The notes under the pieces were generated by a model. That model did not search any database. It was not told the DNA's origin and saw only the letters and a list, made by a program, of their open reading frames with translations. Below, piece after piece: positions 50,601 to 60,288 of a DNA stretch of 64,000 nucleotides. A program made the translations under genes and the position numbers. The stretch's first letter is position 1. Each line of letters begins with the position of its first letter. The stretch is from Hippasteria phrygiana (Eukaryota; Echinodermata; Asteroidea; Valvatida; Goniasteridae): contig JAZGUH010000208.1 of NCBI GenBank assembly GCA_037893225.1, forward strand, positions 124,001 to 188,000. Direction: 5' to 3'.

Positions 50601-51405
50601 AACACCAGAATTTTTGAATACGTTCAATACATTGATCATCTTCCAACAAAACATTGTCACATATCCACCTTCCCGAACCCCGAACAACATCATTTTGTTC
50701 TAATCTACAAATAAGGGCCAGGTGATCAGAAAGACCCAAAGAATTAACACTGGCATTCGAAACAGAAGTATATATCGAACGGGAAGCGAATATATAGTCA
50801 AGTCTGTTGCTACGTTTAAGAGATCTGTGGTAAAATGTATATCCCGGTTGATTAGGGTACAATGATCTCCAAATATCAACCATGTCATGTTCAAAAACAA
50901 GATCCCTCAATTCCAGGACACTCTTGTCAGTAGCATTAGTAGAGTCAAGTTGGCAGTTAAAATCACCCACTACAATCCAATTGTTCCCTTCATACATATA
51001 TTGGGACAAAATCTGAAAAAACGTTTTTCTTTGCTTCATTGAATTAGGAGTATAAATACATAAAACACTGAAATTCAATCCTTTCCAATCGATGTCGCAA
51101 GTGACTATTCTTCCATCACGATCATTGTCAGGATTATTTAATTTAATTCCACTTTTGTATGATGCTAGAATAGCTACCCCTTTGGAGTTACTCTCCCCAT
51201 GACTGAACACAATGTCCCCACCCCACTGTTTCCTCCAAGACTCTTCATCCCTCCGAGTGCTGTGTGTTTCTTGCAAACAAATAATATCATGTTTTTCCCT
51301 GGCCAAATGGTTAAACAAAAGCTCTCTTTTTTGCTCATTGCGTTGGCCATTAGCATTAAGAGTAACTATTCTAAGCATCATACATAAAAGAATAGCATTA
51401 TTCAT
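47647..51405 (-). CDS. LINE ORF2, endonuclease and reverse transcriptase, copy 2 (1252 aa)
   Basis: Same protein as at 4283-8062, with endonuclease, reverse transcriptase and C-terminal CCHC finger all present and no internal stop. Comparing by eye I count 19 substitutions relative to copy 1, for example L21Q, H96R, K237Q, K251N, F252V, N610K, N623K, K743T, Y914N, G1037S and H1205Q. None falls on the catalytic residues listed for copy 1. From residue about 1238 the reading frame differs: seven A here (plus strand, near 47693) versus six in copy 1, which gives a 7-residue shorter C-terminus. Which end is ancestral is unknown, and an assembly homopolymer error is possible. The start is ATG at 51405, 43 nt after ORF1. 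Confidence 0.96.
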   Translation of the reverse strand: MNNAILLCMMLRIVTLNANGQRNEQKRELLFNHLAREKHDIICLQETHSTRRDEESWRKQWGGDIVFSHGESNSKGVAILASYKSGIKLNNPDNDRDGRIVTCDIDWKGLNFSVLCIYTPNSMKQRKTFFQILSQYMYEGNNWIVVGDFNCQLDSTNATDKSVLELRDLVFEHDMVDIWRSLYPNQPGYTFYHRSLKRSNRLDYIFASRSIYTSVSNASVNSLGLSDHLALICRLEQNDVVRGSGRWICDNVLLEDDQCIERIQKFWCFWKTQKVNFDNIFIWWDCGKAKLKEIIRDYGREKYKRDQKRKRQLQKTLSKLLGAINTNAHAINETERIIKEFEFIELEKSRVRSHISKMVGEKPTKFFLRAEKQRSDDNVLRRLVDSHGKFYNDSLSMCNYVNSFYQELYTSGGINNEACSVILNSIKARDFDADDDDNNHDLESDLKDDEIWQAVKQMNREKSPGLDGLTAEFYQKCWFFIKDDFKDVVNECKVRGTLPHSLNVALIRLIFKNRGERTDLKNWRPISLLNVDYKIISKVITNRLRNIMPYIIGEDQSCGVKQRNIQDNLMILRDAIYYINNENKQGAILSIDQEKAFDRIEWEYMFRVMKKMGIPKGLIKWVKVLYSNPSSTIFINNFITEPFGVSRGIRQGCPLSPLLYAICAEGFASLIRQNNILQGISLPYSDQSLKVIQHADDATLFITNNSDFDELDAIFAVYSRGSGSRINIHKSKGLWLGTWRNRTDKPGGFTWVDSYIKILGIDFGNQDNLDNFWDAKIGKMQAVLNKWKSRDLTLKGKSVIINSFMGASLSYYGSVLHCPEKFIRKMERIKWNFFWNGKVNKIKSKTICGQVEKGGTGVINIRCKLQALKVNILKKYLSSSGKWKYLFDYCLFKASGSDNLGWYVLSCPKVTCPNVQSYYKDLISNCYQAGATINNFFDCVNETRKLPLWNNTIITDNPDKVLNSSILKPQGICHLGQILDKDAIVSFSKLSNMCNIFPVNAGRIVAGLKRHIKIDYVKENRGGPPNHYLNKIRFGASDNTLIDVNCISVKNIYKILISKDFLPPTSERSWGDYFNYVFLDWSQIWSDRQYNLMDADDRDIWFKLKHRILPTKDKLKKWGISDDDVCPLCKREVETLEHLFIECTSHIDAWFFVENMIKICTKNTNFTVTDSKRIFGFLVKNPLSLLLIGRLHRVIWNMRCKIALQGDKSHVNILYAFKCNLRRHVILEKQRLPKNIFLCDICRKLSNLYCTK

Positions 51406-51448
51406 AACAAAAAGGAAGCAATTTTAATCACCTGTACCGCGATACAAA

Positions 51449-52783
51449 TCAAGGTACATCTTGAGTTCCTCTTCCCCTACCCCTTCCTCGTGGACTTGAC
51501 CGGTTGGATGTTTCAGTTTGTGAAACGTCCTTCTGTTTCCTTTCCTTTGCCTTCTTCCGGAATCGTTGTACACCTCCTCTTGTGTAGGCGACAACATCAT
51601 CACCGGCCTTGGTAGTGTCTTGCGTTTCGGGTACTGTTAGATCGGATTCTCCGTCAGAGTCCCCCTCTACATCCACATCTGCATCTTGACTTTTTCCTTC
51701 ATCCATGGCTTTGTCCTCACTCTCTTGTAGAAGTTCTTTTGCTTCTTCTTCACTGCTGTCACCATCCCTCGATTTTCTCTTCCTCGTGTCAAGATTTGTC
51801 ATATGTTCATCCCAAAATCCATCGATCTTCTTCTTGGGTTTGGTCTTTGCCTCCTTCGGTTGAACCGCCTCACTGTATGTCTTGTCTCTTCCTTCTTTTC
51901 CAGCGCTTGGCATCTCTTCATTACCCCCAACCACGCTGATTAGCTCGACTCTTATATCATGTACAACTTGCGGTGTATCCAGGGATGCGTTGTTGTCGTC
52001 TTCTTCGGGCTTCTGAATTGCTTCTGTCTTATTTTTGTCTTCGGTGTCGTTTTCGGCAATGTCGTCGGGTTCATCGTGTGTACTTTCGCCGGCATCATAA
52101 TCAGTCTCCACGTCGCTACAGTCTTCATCGGAGTGGTCAGATGACTGTGGGGTCTGTCTCTCTTCTTGTTTCTCGTGCCAAGCTGCCCGATGGCTGTCGC
52201 TTCCACAAACAAAGCATCGTCTACGATGGGGACAGTCCCGAGCGAAATGTCCAGGTTCCTCGCATATCTTGCACGTCTTTTCCTGTCCCTTATATCGGAC
52301 GGGGAGGGAGAAAGTTCCAACCTTAACGTAGCTTGGGATAGGTTTTTTGATGTTTCTGATCAGAAGGCTACGAACCCCGGTTTCCACTCTGTCATCAAAT
52401 TCATGGAATTGACGCCGAATATTTGCCACTGTGCCGTACTGCATCATGGCGTTACATACTACTTCATCCGTCATCTCGTAGGGAGCCTTGACATAAGTGA
52501 CTGCAGAATTCTGTACGTTCACCCGCTCACACTGAACAAGAACCCTCTTGAGGATCATCCCTCGCTGTGCAATTCTTTCACAGTCTTTCTGATTTCCAAA
52601 AGAAACGTTGTACCATCCGTTGTCCAACGGTGCAATGCACTTAATGGAGTCGACTGTTCCCAACTCTTTGTCGATGGCACAATATACCTCCCGTGGTGTA
52701 AGCTCCTGTAGTGGACGCGCATTAAATCGTATTGTATTTGGCCGTTTGAGCGTTGCTCCCCTATTCGGCATGTAGCGGGCCAT
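51449..52783 (-). CDS. LINE ORF1, nucleic-acid-binding zinc-knuckle protein, copy 2 (444 aa)
   Basis: Same protein as at 8106-9440. By eye the two sequences are identical at amino-acid level, with only silent nucleotide changes noticed (near 51823 and 52363). It has two RRM-like segments, a CCHC knuckle and a CCHH variant knuckle, an acidic low-complexity region and an RG-rich tail. The ATG at 52783 in GCCATGG context is taken as the start, since the open frame upstream of it reaches only a GTG at 52810. It probably binds the element RNA and assists target-primed reverse transcription. Confidence 0.93.
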   Translation of the reverse strand: MARYMPNRGATLKRPNTIRFNARPLQELTPREVYCAIDKELGTVDSIKCIAPLDNGWYNVSFGNQKDCERIAQRGMILKRVLVQCERVNVQNSAVTYVKAPYEMTDEVVCNAMMQYGTVANIRRQFHEFDDRVETGVRSLLIRNIKKPIPSYVKVGTFSLPVRYKGQEKTCKICEEPGHFARDCPHRRRCFVCGSDSHRAAWHEKQEERQTPQSSDHSDEDCSDVETDYDAGESTHDEPDDIAENDTEDKNKTEAIQKPEEDDNNASLDTPQVVHDIRVELISVVGGNEEMPSAGKEGRDKTYSEAVQPKEAKTKPKKKIDGFWDEHMTNLDTRKRKSRDGDSSEEEAKELLQESEDKAMDEGKSQDADVDVEGDSDGESDLTVPETQDTTKAGDDVVAYTRGGVQRFRKKAKERKQKDVSQTETSNRSSPRGRGRGRGTQDVP

Positions 52784-53003
52784 GGCGCTCAAGATGGCTG
52801 CCACTGCCACAAATCAAGCACTGCACTTGAAAAAAAAAGGCCAACAGGCCAAAAGGCCTCGGAATTCACTGTTGAAACTCCAGATATGGATCGTTTATGT
52901 CTGTACCCACGGACATGGACGGTGATATTGTTCAATTGCGCAAATAATCTCTCCAAACGGTAGAAAAAAGGCAATTTTCTGGAGCGATGTGTGTGCACGA
53001 CTT
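52784..53003 (-). other. LINE copy 2 5' UTR
   Basis: About 220 nt, nearly the same as in copy 1, including the upstream ATG and the target-like GGTGATATTGTTCAATTG at 52921-52938. The A homopolymer near 52830 is one base shorter than in copy 1. The terminal bases at the satellite junction are the same as in copy 1, so neither copy is 5'-truncated. Confidence 0.72.
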
Positions 53004-55154
53004 GTTCAATTATGAACAGGGAAAGGAGGGGCGTTCATCTGAAAATGTGGCAAACGTTAAGTAGTCACGATGCAGTAAACGGGAGAACGCAAACAGAGTT
53101 CACGGGAAGAAATTTGTTGCGAGGCTTAAATTTTCTCGAAAAGTTCTAACGCTCTGAAGCTGGCGATGGTCTCAAATTGTTGCGCTAGATCTATGCTACC
53201 CATACGTGTAAAAAATACTGGATTTGGTCAATATCCCATTCAATTATGAACAAGGAAAGGAGGGGCGTTCATCTGAAAATGTGGCAAACGTTAAGCAGCC
53301 ACAATGCAGTAAACGGGAGGACGCACACAGAGTTCACGGGAAGAAATTTGTTGCGAGGTTTGAATTTTCTCGAAGAGTTCTCACGCTATGAAGCTGGCGA
53401 TGGTCTCAAATTGTTGCGCTAGATCTATGCTACCCATACGTGTAAAAAATACTGGATTTGGTCAATATCCCATTCAATTATGAACAAGGAAAGGAGGGGC
53501 GTTCATCTGAAAATGTGGCAAACGTTAAGCAGCTACAATGCAGTAAACGGGAGGACGCACACAGAGTTCACGGGAAGAAATTTGTTGCGAGGTTTGAATT
53601 TTCTCGAAGAGTTCTAACGCTGCGGCGATGGTCTCAAATTGTTGCGCTAGATCTAAGCTACCCATACGTGTGTAAATTACTGGATTTGGTCAATATCCCA
53701 TTCAATTATGAACAGGGAAAGGAGGGGCGTTCATCTGAAAATATGGCAAACGTTAAGCAGTCACAATGCAGTAAACGGGAGAACGCACACAAAGTTCACG
53801 GAAAGAAATTAGTTGCGAGGTTTGAATTTTCTCGAAGAGTTCTAACACTGTGAAGCTGGTGATGGTCTGAAATTGTTGCGCTATATCTAAGATACCCATA
53901 CGTGTGAAATTTACTGGATTTGGTCAATATCCCATTCAATTATGAACAGGAAAAGGAGGGGCGTTCATCTGAAAATGTGGCAAATGTTAAGCAGTCACAA
54001 TGCAGTAAACGGGAGAACGCACACAGAGTTAATGGGGAAAACATTTGTTGCGAGGTTTGAATTTTCTCGAAGAGTTCTCACACTATGAAGCTGGCGATGG
54101 TCTCAAATTGTTGCGCTAGATCTAAGCTACCCATACGTGTGAAAATTACTGGATTTGGTCAATATCCCATTCAATTATGAACAGGAAAAGGAGGGGCGTT
54201 CATCTGAAAATGTGGCAAATGTTAAGCAGTCACAATGCAGTAAACGGAAGAACGCACACAGAGTTCACGGGAAGAAATTTGTTGCGAGGTTTGAATTTTC
54301 TCGAAGAGTTCTAACGCTGTGAAGCTGGCGATGGTCTTAAATTGTTGCGCTGGATCTAAGCTACCCATACGTATAAAAGTTACTGGATTTGGTCAATATC
54401 CCATTCAATTATGAAAAGGGAAAGGAGGGGCGTTCATCTGAAAATGTGGCAAACGTTAAGCAGTCCCAATGCAGTAAACGGGAGAACGCACACAGAGTTC
54501 ACGGGAAGACATTTGTTGCGAGGTTTGAATTTTCTTAAAGAGTTCTAACGCTCTGAAGCTGGCGATGGTCTCAAATTGTTGCGCTAGATCTAAGCTACCC
54601 ATACTTGACCAAAAATTACTGGATTTTGGTCAATATCCCATTCAATTATGAACAGGGAAAGGAGGGGCGTTCATCTGAAAATTTGGCAAACGTTAAGCAG
54701 CCACAATGCAGTAAACGGGAGAACGCAAACAGAGTTCACGGGAAGAAATTTGTTGCGAGGTTTAAATTTTCTCGAAAAGTTCTAACGCTGTGAAGCTGGC
54801 GATGGTCTCAAATTGTTGCGCTAGATCTACGCTATCCATACGTGTAAAAGTTACTGGATTTGGTCAATATCCCATTTAATTATGAAAAGGGAAATGAGGG
54901 GCGTTCATCTGAAAATGTGGCAAACGTTAAGCAGCCACAATGCAGTAAACGGGAGAACGCACATAGAGTTCACGGGAAGAAATTTGTTGCGAGGTTTCAA
55001 TTTTCTCGAAGAGTTCTAACGCTGCGGCGATGGTCTCAAATTGTTGCGCTAGATCTAAGCTACCCATACGTATAAAAGTTACTGGATTTGGTCAATATCC
55101 CATTCAATTATGAAAAGGGAAAGGAGGGGCGTTCATCTGAAAATGTGGCAAACG
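53004..55154. repeat. Satellite flank of LINE copy 2
   Basis: About nine monomers. The first stretch, 53061-53640, matches about 42007-42586 (GTAGTCACGATGC, GAGGCTTAAATT, CTCACGCTATGAAG, CAGCTACAATGC, GCTGCGGCGATGG in the same order). The rest matches the 2567-bp higher-order unit that follows. No gene is seen. Confidence 0.88.
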
Positions 55155-57721
55155 TTAAGCAGTCCCAATGCAGTAAACGGGAGAACGCACACAGAGTTCA
55201 CGGGAAGACATTTGTTGCGAGGTTTGAATTTTCTTAAAGAGTTCTAACGCTCTGAAGCTGGCGATGGTCTCAAATTGTTGCGCTAGATCTAAGCTACCCA
55301 TACTTGACCAAAAATTACTGGATTTGGTCAATATCCCATTCAATTATGAACAGGGAAAGGAGGGGCGTTCATCTGAAAATTTGGCAAACGTTAAGCAGCC
55401 ACAATGCAGTAAACGGGAGAACGCAAACAGAGTTCACGGGAAGAAATTTGTTGCGAGGTTTAAATTTTCTCGAAAAGTTCTAACGCTGTGAAGCTGGCGA
55501 TGGTCTCAAATTGTTGCGCTAGATCTACGCTATCCATACGTGTAAAAGTTACTGGATTTGGTCAATATCCCATTTAATTATGAAAAGGGAAATGAGGGGC
55601 GTTCATCTGAAAATGTGGCAAACGTTAAGCAGCCACAATGCAGTAAACGGGAGAACGCACATAGAGTTCACGGGAAGAAATTTGTTGCGAGGTTTCAATT
55701 TTCTCGAAGAGTTCTAACGCTGCGGCGATGGTCTCAAATTGTTGCGCTAGATCTAAGCTACCCATACGTGTGTAAATTACTGGATTTGGTCAATATCCCA
55801 TTCAATTATGAACAAGGAAAGGAGGGGCGTTCATCTGAAAATGTGGCAAACGTTAAGCAGTCACAATGCAGTAAACAGGAGAACGCACACAGAGTTCACG
55901 GGAAGACATTTGTTGCGAGGTTTGAATTTTCTCGAAGAGTTCTAACGCTGTGAAGCTGGCGATGGTCTCAAATTGTTGCGCTAGATCTAAGCTACCCATA
56001 CTTGACCAAAAATTACTGGATTTGGTCAATATCCCGTTCAATTATGAACAGGGAAAGGAGGGGCGTTCATCTGAACATTTGGCAAACGTTAAGCAGTCAC
56101 AATGCAGTAAACGGGAGAACGCAAACAGAGTTCACGGGAAGAAATTTGTTTCGAGGTTTAAATTTTCTCGAAAAGTTCTAACGCTGTAAAGCTGGCGATG
56201 GTCTCAAATTGTTGCGCTAGATCTAAGCTATCCATACGTATAAAAGTTACTGGATTTGGTCAATATCCCATTCAATTATGAAAAGGGAAATGAGGGGCGT
56301 TCATCTGAAAATGTGGCAAACGTTAAGCAGCCACAATGCAGTAAACGGGAGAACGCACATGGAGTTCACGGGAAGAAATTTGTTGCGAGGCTTAAATTTT
56401 CTCGAAAAGTTCTAACGCTCTGAAGCTGGCGATGGTCTCAAATTGTTGCGCTAGATCTATGCTACCCATACATGTAAAAAATACTGGATTTGGTCAATAT
56501 CCCATTCAATTATGAACAAGGAAAGGAGGGGCGTTCATCTGAAAATGTGGCAAACGTTAAGCAGCCACAATGCAGTAAACGGGAGGACGCACACAGAGTT
56601 CACGGGAAGAAATTTGTTGCGAGGTTTGAATTTTCTCGAAGAGTTCTCACGCTATGAAGCTGGCGATGGTCTCAAATTGTTGCGCTAGATCTATGCTACC
56701 CATACCTGTAAAAAATACTGGATTTGGTCAATATCCCATTCAATTATGAACAAGGAAATGAGGGGCGTTCATCTGAAAATGTGGCAAACGTTAAGCAGCT
56801 ACAATGCAGTAAACGGGAGGACGCACACAGAGTTCACGGGAAGAAATTTGTTGCGAGGTTTGAATTTTCTCGAAGAGTTCTAACGCTGCGGCGATGGTCT
56901 CAAATTGTTGCGCTAGATCTAAGCTACCCATACGTGTGTAAATTACTGGATTTGGTCAATATCCCATTCAATTATGAACAGGGAAAGGAGGGGCGTTCAT
57001 CTGAAAATATGGCAAACGTTAAGCAGTCACAATGCAGTAAACGGGAGAACGCACACAAAGTTCACGGAAAGAAATTAGTTGCGAGGTTTGAATTTTCTCG
57101 AAGAGTTCTAACACTGTGAAGCTGGTGATGGTCTGAAATTGTTGCGCTATATCTAAGATACCCATACGTGTGAAAATTACTGGATTTGGTCAATATCCCA
57201 TTCAATTATGAACAGGAAAAGGAGGGGCGTTCATCTGAAAATGTGGCAAATGTTAAGCAGTCACAATGCAGTAAACGGGAGAACGCAAACAGAGTTCATG
57301 GGGAAAACATTTGTTGCGAGGTTTGAATTTTCTCGAAGAGTTCTCACGCTATGAAGCTGGCGATGGTCTCAAATTGTTGCGCTAGATCTAAGCTACCCAT
57401 ACGTGTGAAAATTACTGGATTTGGTCAATATCCCATTCAATTATGAACAGGAAAAGGAGGGGCGTTCATCTGAAAATGTGGCAAATGTTAAGCAGTCACA
57501 ATGCAGTAAACGGAAGAACGCACACAGAGTTCACGGGAAGAAATTTGTTGCGAGGTTTGAATTTTCTCGAAGAGTTCTAACGCTGTGAAGCTGGCGATGG
57601 TCTTAAATTGTTGCGCTGGATCTAAGCTACCCATACGTATAAAAGTTACTGGATTTGGTCAATATCCCATTCAATTATGAAAAGGGAAAGGAGGGGCGTT
57701 CATCTGAAAATGTGGCAAACG
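55155..57721. repeat. Higher-order repeat of 2567 bp (11 monomers), copy 1
   Basis: The period is fixed by several marks: ACGCTATCC monomers, TTAGTTGCGAGG monomers, and CTAAGATACCC at 57157 recurring at 59724, exactly 2567 apart. Marker monomers lie at 55304 and 56002. The unit mixes 234-bp and 228-bp monomers. Confidence 0.9.
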
Positions 57722-60288
57722 TTAAGCAGTCCCAATGCAGTAAACGGGAGAACGCACACAGAGTTCACGGGAAGACATTTGTTGCGAGGTTTGAATTTTC
57801 TTAAAGAGTTCTAACGCTCTGAAGCTGGCGATGGTCTCAAATTGTTGCGCTAGATCTAAGCTACCCATACTTGACCAAAAATTACTGGATTTGGTCAATA
57901 TCCCATTCAATTATGAACAGGGAAAGGAGGGGCGTTCATCTGAAAATTTGGCAAACGTTAAGCAGCCACAATGCAGTAAACGGGAGAACGCAAACAGAGT
58001 TCACGGGAAGAAATTTGTTGCGAGGTTTAAATTTTCTCGAAAAGTTCTAACGCTGTGAAGCTGGCGATGGTCTCAAATTGTTGCGCTAGATCTACGCTAT
58101 CCATACGTGTAAAAGTTACTGGATTTGGTCAATATCCCATTTAATTATGAAAAGGGAAATGAGGGGCGTTCATCTGAAAATGTGGCAAACGTTAAGCAGC
58201 CACAATGCAGTAAACGGGAGAACGCACATAGAGTTCACGGGAAGAAATTTGTTGCGAGGTTTCAATTTTCTCGAAGAGTTCTAACGCTGCGGCGATGGTC
58301 TCAAATTGTTGCGCTAGATCTAAGCTACCCATACGTGTGTAAATTACTGGATTTGGTCAATATCCCATTCAATTATGAACAAGGAAAGGAGGGGCGTTCA
58401 TCTGAAAATGTGGCAAACGTTAAGCAGTCACAATGCAGTAAACAGGAGAACGCACACAGAGTTCACGGGAAGACATTTGTTGCGAGGTTTGAATTTTCTC
58501 GAAGAGTTCTAACGCTGTGAAGCTGGCGATGGTCTCAAATTGTTGCGCTAGATCTAAGCTACCCATACTTGACCAAAAATTACTGGATTTGGTCAATATC
58601 CCGTTCAATTATGAACAGGGAAAGGAGGGGCGTTCATCTGAACATTTGGCAAACGTTAAGCAGTCACAATGCAGTAAACGGGAGAACGCAAACAGAGTTC
58701 ACGGGAAGAAATTTGTTTCGAGGTTTAAATTTTCTCGAAAAGTTCTAACGCTGTAAAGCTGGCGATGGTCTCAAATTGTTGCGCTAGATCTAAGCTATCC
58801 ATACGTATAAAAGTTACTGGATTTGGTAAATATCCCATTCAATTATGAAAAGGGAAATGAGGGGCGTTCATCTGAAAATGTGGCAAACGTTAAGCAGCCA
58901 CAATGCAGTAAACGGGAGAACGCACATGGAGTTCACGGGAAGAAATTTGTTGCGAGGCTTAAATTTTCTCGAAAAGTTCTAACGCTCTGAAGCTGGCGAT
59001 GGTCTCAAATTGTTGCGCTAGATCTATGCTACCCATACGTGTAAAAAATACTGGATTTGGTCAATATCCCATTCAATTATGAACAAGGAAAGGAGGGGCG
59101 TTCATCTGAAAATGTGGCAAACGTTAAGCAGCCACAATGCAGTAAACGGGAGGACGCACACAGAGTTCACGGGAAGAAATTTGTTGCGAGGTTTGAATTT
59201 TCTCGAAGAGTTCTCACGCTATGAAGCTGGCGATGGTCTCAAATTGTTGCGCTAGATCTATGCTACCCATACCTGTAAAAAATACTGGATTTGGTCAATA
59301 TCCCATTCAATTATGAACAAGGAAAGGAGGGGCGTTCATCTGAAAATGTGGCAAACGTTAAGCAGCTACAATGCAGTAAACGGGAGGACGCACACAGAGT
59401 TCACGGGAAGAAATTTGTTGCGAGGTTTGAATTTTCTCGAAGAGTTCTAACGCTGCGGCGATGGTCTCAAATTGTTGCGCTAGATCTAAGCTACCCATAC
59501 GTGTGTAAATTACTGGATTTGGTCAATATCCCATTCAATTATGAACAGGGAAAGGAGGGGCGTTCATCTGAAAATATGGCAAACGTTAAGCAGTCACAAT
59601 GCAGTAAACGGGAGAACGCACACAAAGTTCACGGAAAGAAATTAGTTGCGAGGTTTGAATTTTCTCGAAGAGTTCTAACACTGTGAAGCTGGTGATGGTC
59701 TGAAATTGTTGCGCTATATCTAAGATACCCATACGTGTGAAAATTACTGGATTTGGTCAATATCCCATTCAATTATGAACAGGGAAAGGAGGGGCGTTCA
59801 TCTGAAAATGTGGCAAACGTTAAGCAGTCACAATGCAGTAAACGGAAGAACGCACACAGAGTTCACAGAAGGAAATTTGTTGCGAGGTTTGAATTTTCTT
59901 GAAGAGTTCTAACGCTGTGAAGCTGGCGATGGTCTCAAATTGTTGCGCTATATCTAAGCTACCCATACGTGTGAAAATTACTGGATTTGGTCAATATCCC
60001 ATTCAATTATGAACAGGAAAAGGAGGGGCGTTCATCTGAAAATGTGGCAAATGTTAAGCAGTCACAATGCAGTAAACGGGAGAACGCACACAGAGTTCAT
60101 GGGGAAAACATTTGTTGCGAGGTTTGAATTTTCTCGAAGAGTTCTAACGCTGTGAAGCTGGCGATGGTCTTAAATTGTTGCGCTGGATCTAAGCTACCCA
60201 TACGTATAAAAGTTACTGGATTTGGTCAATATCCCATTCAATTATGAAAAGGGAAAGGAGGGGCGTTCATCTGAAAATGTGGCAAACG
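57722..60288. repeat. Higher-order repeat of 2567 bp, copy 2
   Basis: Repeats 55155-57721. Markers lie at 57871 and 58569. Towards the end it differs by a private CACAGAAGGAAATTTG change near 59863 and by a reshuffled monomer order between about 59750 and 60200. Confidence 0.88.

Larger units (their letters stand above)
47507..53003 (-). mobile_element. Full-length L1/Tx1-type non-LTR retrotransposon, copy 2
   Basis: Same family, orientation and organisation as the element at 4154-9661, about 5.5 kb and very similar throughout. It starts at the same monomer position (GGATTT at 47501-47506) and ends at the same one (TTCAATTATG from 53005). The surrounding monomers are of another subtype (CTATGCTACCC with GTAAAAAATACTGG on the left; GTAGTCACGATGC on the right). 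The tail is shorter, nine T in total on the plus strand including the target TTT. No target-site duplication is visible. Confidence 0.96.

Noticed and set aside
47507..53003. Copy 2 as a simple segmental duplicate of the copy 1 locus
   Set aside because: Flanking monomers are of different subtypes within a few bases of the left junction, tail lengths differ, and ORF2 carries about 19 replacement changes. Gene conversion of the flanks cannot be fully excluded.
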